The translations under genes were made by a program, and so were the position numbers. DNA of 64,000 bases, taken from the NCBI RefSeq assembly GCF_022759505.1, contig NZ_CP094289.1, positions 1,302,001 through 1,366,000 of the forward strand. The letters run 5' to 3'. The first letter of the stretch is position 1, and each line of letters opens with the position of its first letter. Shown one piece after another: positions 32,810-41,353 of the stretch. This DNA is from Georgenia sp. TF02-10 (GTDB lineage: Bacteria; Actinomycetota; Actinomycetes; Actinomycetales; Actinomycetaceae). The notes beneath the pieces are model-generated. The model made no database searches and had not been told where the DNA came from. It saw only the letters and a program-made list of their open reading frames with translations.

Positions 32810-34588
32810 ATGACCACCACCACCCCCACCGGGCCGCGGCTGGCCGTCGCCCCGCCGCGGCGGGACGCGGCCGGACCGCTGCGGGTGCTCGCCCCCGGCG
32901 CGCCGGCGACGGCGCCCGGTGCGCCCGACGACCCCGGGTCGGCGGCCCCTCCGGTCGAGGTCCGCGCCGCGGTGCCCGGCGCGGCGCAGGTGCTCACCGG
33001 CCCCGCGCTGGACTTCCTCGCCGACCTGCACACCCGGTTCGCCGGGCGCCGGGCCGAGCTCCTCGCCGCCCGGCACGAGCGGCGCCAGCGCCTGGTCACC
33101 GGCGCCCTGCCGGACTTCCTGCCGGAGACCGCGCCCATCCGCGCCGACCGCAGCTGGCAGGTGGCGCCGCCGCCGCCGGGCCTGGTGGACCGCCGGGTGG
33201 AGATCACCGCGCCGCCCGACCGGCGCTCCGCGGCCGCGGCCCTTCGCTCCGGCGCGCAGGTCTGGGTGGCCGACCTGGCGGACGGCACCGCCCCGCACCT
33301 GGCCGCCGTCGTCGCGGGCCAGACCGTCCTGCACGACGTCGTCCGCGGCCAGGCCGTCATGCACGACGCCGTCCGGGGCCTTGCCGCCGACGCGCCGGCG
33401 GGGACGCCGACCGGCGACGCGCCCGCGGGGGCGCCGACCGGCGGCCCGCCGGCTGCGCCCGCCGCGCCCACCGTCGTCCTCCGCCCGCGCGGCTGGCACC
33501 TGGTGGAGAAGCACCTGCGGGTCGACGGCGAGCCCATGGTGGGCGCCCTGGTGGACGCGGGCCTGTACCTCTTCCACAACGCCGCCGAGCTCCTCGCCCG
33601 CGGCACCGGCCCCTATCTCTCCCTGCCGGCCCTGGAGAACCACCTCGAGGCCCGGCTCTGGCGGGACGTCTTCGTCGCCGCCGAGGACGCGCTGGGCCTG
33701 CCGCGCGGGAGCGTGCGGGCCACCGCCACGATCGAGACGGTCATGGCGGCGTTCGAGATGGAGGAGATCCTCTACGAGCTGCGCGAGCACTCCGCCGGGC
33801 TCTCCCTGGGCCGGCCGGAGGCCTACCTGTTCTCCGTGATCAAGAAGTTCCGCGACGGCGGCCCCGCCTGGGTCCTGCCGGACTGGACCGAAACGACGGT
33901 GGCGCCGTTCCTCCGGGCCCGCACCGAGCTGCTCGTGCGCACCTGCCACAAGCGCGGCGCGCACGCCATCGGCGCCACGACCGCCGTCGTCCCCACCGAG
34001 GGCCCCGCCGGCGCGGAGGTGATTACCGAGGTCCGCGCGCAGAAGCAGCGGGAGGCCGACGCCGGCCTGGACGGCTCCGGCGTCGCCGACCCGGGGCTGG
34101 TCGGCGTCGTCGCGGACGTCTTCACCGGGGTCCTCGGCACCCGCCCGCACCAGCTCTGGCGGACCCGCGAGGAGGTGCACGTCACCGCCCGGGACCTGCT
34201 CGCCGTCGGCACGGCGCCCGGCCGGATCACGCGGGACGGGCTGCGGACCAACGTCGCCGTGGCGCTGCGCTACCTCCAGGCCTGGCTCGGCGGCCGCGGC
34301 ACGGTCCCCCTCGCGGGACTGGCGGCGGACACGGCGACGGCGGAGGTGTGCCGGGCGCAGGTGTGGCAGTGGGTGCGGACCGGCGCCCGGACGGCCGACG
34401 GCGCGGTGGTCACCGCGGACCTGGTGGCGCAGGTGCTCGCCGAGGAGGTCGCGGCGGCCACCCGGGACGCCGACGGCGAGGCCGACCGCCAGCATGTCGC
34501 GGCCGCCGCCGACCTCGTCGCCGAGGTGGCGCTGGGGGAGGAGTTCCCGACCTTCCTCACCCTCCCGGCCTACGCCCGGTGGGTCTGA
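32810..34588 (+). CDS. aceB: malate synthase A
   Basis: Malate synthase A condenses glyoxylate with acetyl-CoA to malate. The 592-residue protein has the MSA core, including RATATIETVMAAFEMEEILYELREHSAGLSLGR, KRGAHAIGATTAVVPTEG and a C-terminal domain with RTREEVHVTARDLL. It is longer than typical MSA because of an N-terminal Ala/Pro-rich segment and a PAGTPTGDAPAGAPTGG repeat insertion (about residues 194-220) before RPRGWHLVEKHL. The ATG at 32810 lies 17 bp after aceA. Confidence 0.94.
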   Translation: MTTTTPTGPRLAVAPPRRDAAGPLRVLAPGAPATAPGAPDDPGSAAPPVEVRAAVPGAAQVLTGPALDFLADLHTRFAGRRAELLAARHERRQRLVTGALPDFLPETAPIRADRSWQVAPPPPGLVDRRVEITAPPDRRSAAAALRSGAQVWVADLADGTAPHLAAVVAGQTVLHDVVRGQAVMHDAVRGLAADAPAGTPTGDAPAGAPTGGPPAAPAAPTVVLRPRGWHLVEKHLRVDGEPMVGALVDAGLYLFHNAAELLARGTGPYLSLPALENHLEARLWRDVFVAAEDALGLPRGSVRATATIETVMAAFEMEEILYELREHSAGLSLGRPEAYLFSVIKKFRDGGPAWVLPDWTETTVAPFLRARTELLVRTCHKRGAHAIGATTAVVPTEGPAGAEVITEVRAQKQREADAGLDGSGVADPGLVGVVADVFTGVLGTRPHQLWRTREEVHVTARDLLAVGTAPGRITRDGLRTNVAVALRYLQAWLGGRGTVPLAGLAADTATAEVCRAQVWQWVRTGARTADGAVVTADLVAQVLAEEVAAATRDADGEADRQHVAAAADLVAEVALGEEFPTFLTLPAYARWV

Positions 34589-34719
34589 CGGCGGGTCGCG
34601 GCCCGGGACCGGGGCAGCCGCTGGGCGAGGCGGACCGGCCCGCCCTGATGGCGCCCCGGTCCCACCCCGCCTACGGTCGGAGCAGGCCACGGCCCGTCCC
34701 CGACCGAAGGAGCAGGCAG

Positions 34720-35952
34720 ATGATTCCCACCCTCCGGACCCCGGACAGCTCCCTGGACCTGGTCCGCAACGGCTACCGCTTCGTCTCCCGGCACGCCGAC
34801 CGGCTCGGGGTCGACTCCTTCCGCACCCGCCTGCTGCTGCGGCCGGTCCTGTGCATCCGGGGCGGCGCGGCCGCCCGGTTCTTCTACGAGGGCGGGCGGT
34901 TCGACCGCACCGGCTCGATGCCGGTCTCGGTGGTCCACCTCCTGCAGGACCTGGGCAGCGTGCAGACGCTCGAGGGTGAGGCCCACCGGCACCGCAAGCA
35001 GGGCTTCGTCGACGTCCTCATCGGCGAGGCCGCGCTCCAGGGGTTCGCCGAGCAGGCCCGGGAGGAGATCGAGCGGGCGGTCGACGGCTGGCGCGGCCGC
35101 GGGCCGGTCACCATGCACGAGGAGCTGCCCCCGGTGCTGACCCGGCTGGCGATGCGGTGGGCCGGCGTCCCCGCGGCGTTCGCCGACCTGGACGTCCGCG
35201 GCCCGGAGCTGTGGGACATGGTCGAGCAGGCCGGCACGTTCGGCCCGCTCAACTGGATCGCCCGCGCCCGCCGGCTGCGGACGGAGCGGTGGGCCCGCGA
35301 GCTCATCGCGGGGGTGCGGGCGGGCACCGTCCCCGTCGCCGACGACGTCCCGCTGCGGCGGGTCGCCGACTGGACGACGCCGCAGGGCACGCCGCTGCCG
35401 CTCGACATCGCCGCGGTGGAGCTGCTCAACCTCCTGCGCCCGATCGTCGCCGTCGCGCTCTTCATCGAGTTCGCCCTGCTGGCGATGGTCCGCGAGCCCG
35501 TCGACCGCCAAGCCCTGGCCGCCGACCCCAGCGCGACCCAGGACTTCGTCACCGAGGTGCGGCGGTACGCCCCGTTCTTCCCCGTCATCGCCGGCCGGAC
35601 GCAGCACGAGCTCAGCTGGGAGGGGGAGGTGCTGCCCGAGCGCAGCTGGGTCCTGCTGGACCTCTACGGCACCAACCACGACCCGCGGCTGTGGCCCGAG
35701 CCGGACCGGTTCGACCCGGGCCGCTACGCCCGCGGCGACGGCGACGCGCGCACCATCGTCGCTCAGGGCTTCGGCGACTACGTCACCGACCACCGCTGCC
35801 CGGGGGAGCCGGCCACTGTCCGGATCATGGCCGAGGCCACCCGGGTGCTCGCCGCGGCCGCGTGGGAGCCCGTCCCCGGGCAGGACCTGCGGGTCCGGTT
35901 CGCCAGCCTGCCGGCGCACGTCCGCAGCGGCCTGGTCCTGCGCTTCACCTGA
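34720..35952 (+). CDS. CYP152 fatty-acid peroxygenase (cytochrome P450)
   Basis: A 410-residue P450 of the CYP152 type, which uses hydrogen peroxide to hydroxylate or decarboxylate fatty acids. Diagnostic are the I-helix LLRPIVAVALF with R240-P241, which binds the substrate carboxylate in place of the usual acid-alcohol pair, and the haem loop QGFGDYVTDHRCPGEP with C360. No redox partner is required or seen nearby. The ATG at 34720 follows AAGGAGCAGGCAG. It sits 131 bp behind aceB, so fatty-acid oxidation linked to the glyoxylate shunt is a plausible setting; products could include alpha/beta-hydroxy acids or terminal alkenes. Confidence 0.9.
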   Translation: MIPTLRTPDSSLDLVRNGYRFVSRHADRLGVDSFRTRLLLRPVLCIRGGAAARFFYEGGRFDRTGSMPVSVVHLLQDLGSVQTLEGEAHRHRKQGFVDVLIGEAALQGFAEQAREEIERAVDGWRGRGPVTMHEELPPVLTRLAMRWAGVPAAFADLDVRGPELWDMVEQAGTFGPLNWIARARRLRTERWARELIAGVRAGTVPVADDVPLRRVADWTTPQGTPLPLDIAAVELLNLLRPIVAVALFIEFALLAMVREPVDRQALAADPSATQDFVTEVRRYAPFFPVIAGRTQHELSWEGEVLPERSWVLLDLYGTNHDPRLWPEPDRFDPGRYARGDGDARTIVAQGFGDYVTDHRCPGEPATVRIMAEATRVLAAAAWEPVPGQDLRVRFASLPAHVRSGLVLRFT

Positions 35953-36045
35953 CCGCCTGACGCTTCACTGGCGCGCCGCTACTGGTGGATGATTGCGCTC
36001 GTCGCACTTACCGGCATCGTGAGGCCGTTAGCGGAGGTGACTGTC

Positions 36046-36276
36046 GTGGAGCAGATCCTGATCCGCGGCCTGCCCGCGGGTACCAAGGAAGCGCTGCGCG
36101 CGCGGGCCGAGCGTCATCACCGTTCCGTCGAGTCAGAGGCGCACGAGATCCTCGTCGACGCTCTCGAGCACGACGAACCCGTCACGATCGTCGACCTGCT
36201 GAGCGGGGACGGGGGTAGCGACGTCGGGTTCGAGCCCCGGCGGCTCGGACTGACCGCGCGGACCGCAGAGCTGTGA
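36046..36276 (+). CDS. FitA-like ribbon-helix-helix antitoxin, orphan
   Basis: A 76-residue Arc/FitA-type protein: EQILIRGLPAGTKEALRARAERHHRSVESEAHEILVDALEHD is the DNA-binding ribbon-helix-helix plus dimer helix, followed by a short toxin-contacting tail. The GTG at 36046 is chosen because GGAGG lies 9 bp upstream. The usual overlapping PIN toxin gene is absent: the next gene is another antitoxin. It is therefore an orphan antitoxin or remnant at the island edge. Confidence 0.72.
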   Translation: MEQILIRGLPAGTKEALRARAERHHRSVESEAHEILVDALEHDEPVTIVDLLSGDGGSDVGFEPRRLGLTARTAEL

Positions 36277-36350
36277 GTTGGGCCCTGGACACCGAGGTGG
36301 CACCGGCCGCGCGACGGCGCGTCTGGGCGCAGTGGTGCCAGACTGGAACC

Positions 36351-36581
36351 ATGAAGCGGATAGACCTCCGAGACGTCCCTGACGACGTCTACGCCGCCCT
36401 TGTCGCGGCGGCCGAGGACAGCCGGCAGTCGCTCAACGCGTTCGTCGTCGACCGACTCTCCGAGGTTGCCCAGGCAGTTCGCGTCGCCGATTACGTGGCT
36501 TCCTACCCGACTCCAGAGGGGACCGGCGTGACCATAGACGATGCCGTCTCTGCCGTCCGGGAGGTGCGCGAGGCCTCGTGA
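36351..36581 (+). CDS. VapB-like antitoxin
   Basis: A 76-residue ribbon-helix-helix protein (MKRIDLRDVPDDVYAALVAAAEDSRQSLNAFVVDRLSEVAQ) with an acidic C-terminal tail, typical of VapB antitoxins. Its stop overlaps the GTG of a PIN-domain reading frame, the standard vapBC layout. That toxin is broken, so the antitoxin now lacks a functional partner here. Confidence 0.78.
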   Translation: MKRIDLRDVPDDVYAALVAAAEDSRQSLNAFVVDRLSEVAQAVRVADYVASYPTPEGTGVTIDDAVSAVREVREAS

Positions 36582-36757
36582 GCCTCGTCGTCGTCGACGC
36601 CTCCGTCCTTGTCGCGTTCCATGTCGCCGACGAGCCACGCCGCGCTCTCGTCGCGGAGCGCCTGAGCGCGGGCGACGCGCTCTTCTCGCCCGCGCACCTA
36701 GACGCGGAAGATCGTGTCGGCGCTGCGCGGCTTAGCTCGGAACACCCCACGGCTCGA
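36578..36757 (+). pseudogene. frameshifted and truncated VapC PIN toxin
   Basis: Begins VSLVVVDASVLVAFHVADEP with the first PIN aspartate, and continues through LFSPAHLDAE. At about 36710 one extra base breaks the frame: removing it gives EVVSALRGLARNTPRL, the expected continuation, which is now read one frame over. After about 36757 similarity stops, so the later PIN acidic residues are lost. Inactive toxin remnant. Confidence 0.75.
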
Positions 36758-36764
36758 CAGTCTC

Positions 36765-36813
36765 GGTTCGGGGGGAACCAACCCGACGAGAAGGACCCGG
36801 TGGAGAGACCGGG
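36765..36813. terminator. two adjacent hairpins in a convergent gap
   Basis: GGTTC-5-GAACC (36765-36779) and CCCGGT-6-ACCGGG (36796-36813) are both perfect. They lie between the toxin remnant and the 3' end of the GH3 gene. No T tract; possible bidirectional terminator at the left edge of the glycan locus. Confidence 0.4.
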
Positions 36814-36838
36814 CAGACCGGCAGGTCCCGCACACCCT

Positions 36839-39028
36839 TCACCCGAATGCCGCGCTTCCTTGCCCTCGAAAACCGCCAAGAGCCCGCCAGGGAACCGCGT
36901 CGACGGTTCCAGGCTGCGCATGGTGTCGTGCGTCGCTTCGGCCTGCTTCGTCCTGGTCGTACGGGTCGAATTTGTGGCGCCCCTGGAGTGCAAGTCCCAG
37001 ATCCGTATCCTCCGTGAGGGCCGGGATCCGCGGGTCGTCGGGCAGCTCGATCGACGCGCTCAGACGGACGTCACGGGATGAGGCGCCCACTTCGATCACG
37101 AAGGTGCCGCCATCGCGGCGCCAGAGGGCGTCGACGACGTCGTACCAGGCGAAGTCCCGGTTGTTTAGATCCAGGACCACCCGACTGGACTCTCCCGGCT
37201 CGAGGTACACCTTCGCGAAGCCTCGCAACTCGCGAACCGGTCGCCGCACGGTCGCCTCGGTGTCGCCGACGTAGAGCTGGGCCACCTCCGCCCCGGCGCG
37301 GCGCCCGGTGTTCGTCACGGTGAAGGCCACTGTCACCGCACCGGTTGTGGTGTCGATGACCTCGACCGCCAGGTCGCTGTACTCGAAGGTTGTGTAGGAG
37401 AAGCCGTGCCCGAACGGGTAGCTCACGGTCAGGTCCAGCGCGTCGTACCAGCGGTACCCGATGAAGACGCCCTCCCCGTAGCGGACCTCACCCCGTTCAC
37501 CGGGGAACGTCGCGAACCCGGGGCTGTCCTCCAGACGCACCGGCATGGTCTCAGAGAGTCGTCCGGAAGGGTTGACCGCGCCGAAGAGGACGTCGACAAC
37601 GCCGGGTCCGCCCGCCTGCCCGGAGAACCAGCCGTGGACGAGTCCGTTGACCGACTCGTGCCAGGGCTCCACGCGGAGAACGGAACCGTTGACCAAGACC
37701 ACGACCGTCGGCGTGCCCGTGAGGGTAACGGCGTCGAGGACGCGCAGCTGGTTGTCAGGGACGTCGATCGTTGCCCGGTCGTAGCCCTCGGACTCGGTGC
37801 CGTCGGTCTGGCCGAGGAAGACGACGGCGACGTCCGCCTCCGCCGCCGCGGCCGCGGCCTCGGACTCGAGCGCTTCGTCGCGCGCCGAGTCGGTTAAGGA
37901 GAAGCCAGGTGCATAAGCCACAGATCCGGCGACCGCCTGGAACGCCTCGAGCGCCGTCTCGACACGGGTGGGGTTGACGAGCGCCGACCCGCCACCTTGC
38001 ATCCGGGGCTCGGCGGCGTAGCGCCCGACCACTGCGACGGTCCCGGAGCCCGGTGACAGCGGCAACACACCGTCGTTGCGCAGGACGACCGTGCCGGCGG
38101 CCGCTGCTTCGCGGGCGAGCGCGTGGTGCGCGTCGATCTCCTCCCGGCTGAGCGGGATGCCGCGCTCGGTCGACGCGGCCCGGGCGAGCAGCTCCAGGAC
38201 ACGCCGGACCGACCTGTCCAGGACGGACTGCTCCAGCCGACCCGAGCGCACGGCGTGGGCCAAGGCGCTCACCTCCCGACCCGGCGTGAAGTCCATCTCG
38301 AGGTCCGTGCCGGCCGCGACCGCAGCCACTCGGTCGTGCACCGCGCCCCAGTCGGAGATCACTGTGCCGGCATAGCCGTACTCCTCGCGCAGCACAGTGG
38401 TGAGCAACCACGCGTCCTGGGCCGCGAAGACGCCGTTGACCCGGTTGTAGGAGTTCATGATCGTCCAAGGTTCGGCGTCGCGGACGACCCGCTCGGTCAC
38501 CGCCCCGTAGATCTCGCGGAAGGTGCGCTCGTCCACCTCGACGGACACCCAGTGGCGGAAGGTCTCCTGGTTGTTCAGCGCGAACGGCTTGAGTGACGCG
38601 CCGACGCCCTGGCTCTGCACGCCGCGGATGTATGCCACGGCGAGCTCGCCGGTGAGCCGGGGATCCTCGGAGAAATTCTCGAAGTTGCGGCCGTTGAGCG
38701 GCGTGCGCTTCATCGTCAGGCCGGGCCCGAGGAGCACCGCGACGTCTTGGGCGGAGGCCTCACGCCCGAGCGCGGCACCAACCCGGTGCACGAGGTCACG
38801 GTCCCAGGTCGCTCCCAGGCACGACTGGGTCGGGAAGCACGTGGCCGGCAGGGAGACCAGCGGCGCCGTCTCTCGGCGAATGCCGTGGGGACCGTCCGCG
38901 AACCAGATCGATGTGATGCCGAGCCGTTCGACCGGCGTGCTCTCCCACGGCGCGGAGCCAGAGAGCAAGGCAGCCTTCTCCTCAATGGTGAGTTCGTCGA
39001 TCAGGCGGTCGACGTCGGACGGGCTCAT
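36839..39028 (-). CDS. GH3 family beta-glycosidase
   Basis: A 729-residue cytosolic GH3 enzyme (no signal peptide), likely beta-glucosidase or related. It has the catalytic TIM-barrel with LLGPGLTMKRTPLNGRNFENFSEDPRLTGE and the nucleophile D226 in VISDWGAVHDR. The alpha/beta domain (TVVVLVNG, WFSGQAGG) and a C-terminal FnIII-like domain (VAFTVTNTGRRAGAEVAQLYV) follow. The tail after LTEDTDLGLALQG turns into low-similarity sequence (RHKFDPYDQDEAGRSDARHHAQPG...), so the 3' end may have been replaced by a deletion joining it to the toxin remnant. GGAAAGG precedes the ATG, which overlaps the dehydrogenase gene by 47 bp. Confidence 0.9.
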   Translation of the reverse strand: MSPSDVDRLIDELTIEEKAALLSGSAPWESTPVERLGITSIWFADGPHGIRRETAPLVSLPATCFPTQSCLGATWDRDLVHRVGAALGREASAQDVAVLLGPGLTMKRTPLNGRNFENFSEDPRLTGELAVAYIRGVQSQGVGASLKPFALNNQETFRHWVSVEVDERTFREIYGAVTERVVRDAEPWTIMNSYNRVNGVFAAQDAWLLTTVLREEYGYAGTVISDWGAVHDRVAAVAAGTDLEMDFTPGREVSALAHAVRSGRLEQSVLDRSVRRVLELLARAASTERGIPLSREEIDAHHALAREAAAAGTVVLRNDGVLPLSPGSGTVAVVGRYAAEPRMQGGGSALVNPTRVETALEAFQAVAGSVAYAPGFSLTDSARDEALESEAAAAAAEADVAVVFLGQTDGTESEGYDRATIDVPDNQLRVLDAVTLTGTPTVVVLVNGSVLRVEPWHESVNGLVHGWFSGQAGGPGVVDVLFGAVNPSGRLSETMPVRLEDSPGFATFPGERGEVRYGEGVFIGYRWYDALDLTVSYPFGHGFSYTTFEYSDLAVEVIDTTTGAVTVAFTVTNTGRRAGAEVAQLYVGDTEATVRRPVRELRGFAKVYLEPGESSRVVLDLNNRDFAWYDVVDALWRRDGGTFVIEVGASSRDVRLSASIELPDDPRIPALTEDTDLGLALQGRHKFDPYDQDEAGRSDARHHAQPGTVDAVPWRALGGFRGQGSAAFG

Positions 39029-40100
39029 CTGCGGACCTTTCCGGTGTGGGATGATTGGCTGTGTCGGGGTTGTCGTCCGGGCCCGCGTGGACGAGGACCT
39101 TTACCACGCCGGCGAGCGGGTCTTCCAGCAGCTCGAAGGCATGGTTCGTGCGGGCCAACGGCACGGTGTGGGTGATCAGCGGCTCGGCATCGACCTGCCG
39201 GTCCGCCAGCAGGCCAACAGCGGGGACGACGTCGTCGTCCCACATATGCGCCGCGCTGCCCCGGACGGTCTTCTCACGAAGGACGACGTCGAGGACGTCG
39301 ATCGGGTCGGCCGCCGGTGTGACACCAAGGGCGACCGTGACCCCTCCCGGCGCCAGCAGGGCCACGGCTTCGGCGGCGGATCCGGCTTGCCCGGCGCACT
39401 CCAGGACGACATCCGGGGCGCCGCCCAGGGCGCTCTCGGCCAGGCTCGCGCGCTCGTCGACACCGTCGGCCCAGACGGCTAGCGCTCCCCACGCCTCGGC
39501 GAGCCGACGGCGGTGCTCGCTCGGCTCGATGACCGTGACGGCGCCGGCCCCTGTCGCGAGAGCCACCTGGGCGCAGAGCAGCCCGACGGTCCCGCCGCCG
39601 AGGACGGCGATCCGATCTCGATCTCCGAGACCTGAGGCGCGCACCGCGCGTACCGCGACCGCTAGCGGCTCGGCCAGCGCCGCGTGCCGGAGGTCCATCC
39701 CGTCCGGGACGGGCACGAGCCGGTCCGCGCGAGCCAGGACGAACTCGGCCAGGCCGCCGTCGACGTGCTGGCCGGTGACGACGAGGTTCGGGCACAGTCC
39801 TTCCTGGTGGCGGTTGCACCACTGGCAGCGCCCACAGCCGGTCACGACGTCGACGACGACTCGTGTGCCTGTCGGTGGACCGCTCCCGTCGGCGGCAGCG
39901 CGGTCGACGACACCGGCGATCTCGTGTCCCAGCACGCGCGGTGCTCGCGCGACGACAGGACCTTCCAGGTACTCCTCGAGGTCGCTGCCGCACAGCCCGA
40001 CCCAGTGAACCCGGACGAGCGCCTGACCGGGGGACGGTTCCGGTACCGGCAGCACCGTGAGGCGGACGTCCCGCGTGCCGTGCCACACGGCGGCATTCAT
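38982..40100 (-). CDS. zinc-dependent alcohol/polyol dehydrogenase (MDR)
   Basis: A 372-residue medium-chain dehydrogenase. The catalytic zinc site is GLCGSD plus GHE. The structural zinc loop GCGRCQWCNRHQEGLC has all four cysteines. The Rossmann motif is VLGGGTVGLL. Acidic residue EPSEHRR at the second strand suggests NAD. The start MNAAVWHG (40100) is favoured; GTG 40121 would overlap the dehydratase end. Between a ManD-type dehydratase and a GH3 gene it may oxidise or reduce a sugar acid or polyol such as a hexuronate derivative; the substrate is inference. Confidence 0.87.
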   Translation of the reverse strand: MNAAVWHGTRDVRLTVLPVPEPSPGQALVRVHWVGLCGSDLEEYLEGPVVARAPRVLGHEIAGVVDRAAADGSGPPTGTRVVVDVVTGCGRCQWCNRHQEGLCPNLVVTGQHVDGGLAEFVLARADRLVPVPDGMDLRHAALAEPLAVAVRAVRASGLGDRDRIAVLGGGTVGLLCAQVALATGAGAVTVIEPSEHRRRLAEAWGALAVWADGVDERASLAESALGGAPDVVLECAGQAGSAAEAVALLAPGGVTVALGVTPAADPIDVLDVVLREKTVRGSAAHMWDDDVVPAVGLLADRQVDAEPLITHTVPLARTNHAFELLEDPLAGVVKVLVHAGPDDNPDTANHPTPERSADEPVRRRPPDRRTHH

Positions 40101-40108
40101 GACGGAGC

Positions 40109-41326
40109 TCACCAGTCCCACACCGTCCCGTCGACGGTTCGGGCCACGGGCAGGTAGGCCGGCTCGTAAGGGAACCGTTCGGCGGCGACGAGGTCGACCT
40201 CGACACCGAGGCCAGGCTCGTCGCCCGGGTGCAGGTAGCCGTCGGCGTAGGTGTAGGCGGTCCGAAAGACCTCATGCGCCTCACCCGGGTGCCCCATGTA
40301 CTCCTGGATGGCGACGTTGTGCGTCGAGAGGGCGAGGTGCAGCGATGCCGCAAGGTTGATGGGGGAGAGGTCGGACGGCCCGTGCGGGGCGGCACGGACA
40401 CCGTGGAGAGCTGCGAGGTCGGCGATCCTGCGCACATGGGACAGGCCGCCGGCGTGGGTGACCGCGGCGCGGATGTAGTCGATGCTGCCGCGAACCAGCA
40501 ACTCCTGGCAGTCCCAGATAGTCGTGAACGTCTCGCCGATCGCCAACGGCGTCGTGCTGTGCTGTCGCACGAGGTCGAGTGCGTGGTGGTTCTCGGCGGG
40601 GGTGACGTCCTCCAACCAGAAGAGCCGTATCGGCTCGACGTCCTTGGCCAGCCGCGCTGCCTCGACCGGGGTGAGCCGGTGGTGCACGTCGTGCAGCAGG
40701 TCGACATCGGGTCCGACGTGATCGCGGATGGCGGCGAGCGCTCCAGGAGCGTGCCGCAGGTACGGCGCACCGGCCCACCTCTCCACGAGAGGGCCCCGCC
40801 CGCGCCCGGCCGGCTCGTAGGCGGCCGCACCGAGGTGGACGCCGTACACCGCGTCCAGACCGGGCACACCGAACTGCACCCGCACGGCACGGAATCCTTC
40901 CGCGAGCCGGCGGTCGACCGAGGCGACGAGCTCGCCGTGATCCCACCCGAAGGCGTGTGCGTAGGCGTACACGCCTTCGCGAACCGCGCCCCCGAGGAGC
41001 TGGTAGACCGGGAGCCCGGCGGCCTTGCCCTTGAGGTCCCACAAAGCCGTGTCGACGGCGCCTATCGCCGCCATGGTCACCGGACCACGTCTCCAGTACG
41101 CGCCTCGGTACAGGTACTGCCAGGTGTCCTCGACCCGATGGGCGTCTCGACCTACCAGGAGGGGAACGACGTGGTCGCGCAGGTAGCTCGCCACGGCGAG
41201 CTCTCGTCCGTTGAGCGTCGCGTCGCCCCAGCCGACGAGGCCGTCCTCGGTCGTGACTCGCAGCAGCACGTAATTTCGACCAGGGCTCGTCACGACGACG
41301 TCTGCGGAACTGATCATCGAGCCCAT
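40109..41326 (-). CDS. enolase-superfamily mannonate dehydratase (ManD/RspA-like)
   Basis: A 405-residue member of the ManD group of the enolase superfamily, which dehydrate D-mannonate (or D-gluconate) to 2-keto-3-deoxygluconate. Visible are [11 protein letters not shown], the metal/acid residues in [12 protein letters not shown] and [16 protein letters not shown], and the long C-terminal signature [42 protein letters not shown] precedes the ATG. Some family members have weak or no activity, so the substrate is uncertain, but the neighbouring alpha-mannosidase fits a mannose-derived acid. Confidence 0.87.
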   Translation of the reverse strand: MGSMISSADVVVTSPGRNYVLLRVTTEDGLVGWGDATLNGRELAVASYLRDHVVPLLVGRDAHRVEDTWQYLYRGAYWRRGPVTMAAIGAVDTALWDLKGKAAGLPVYQLLGGAVREGVYAYAHAFGWDHGELVASVDRRLAEGFRAVRVQFGVPGLDAVYGVHLGAAAYEPAGRGRGPLVERWAGAPYLRHAPGALAAIRDHVGPDVDLLHDVHHRLTPVEAARLAKDVEPIRLFWLEDVTPAENHHALDLVRQHSTTPLAIGETFTTIWDCQELLVRGSIDYIRAAVTHAGGLSHVRRIADLAALHGVRAAPHGPSDLSPINLAASLHLALSTHNVAIQEYMGHPGEAHEVFRTAYTYADGYLHPGDEPGLGVEVDLVAAERFPYEPAYLPVARTVDGTVWDW

Positions 41327-41353
41327 GGCTCCTCCGGGGTGGTTCAGGCTGGG

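Noticed and set aside
36756-36838. tRNA or attachment site at the island edge
   Set aside because: Two hairpins are present, but no cloverleaf, anticodon arm or repeated core sequence at the right edge was found, and no integrase gene is present.
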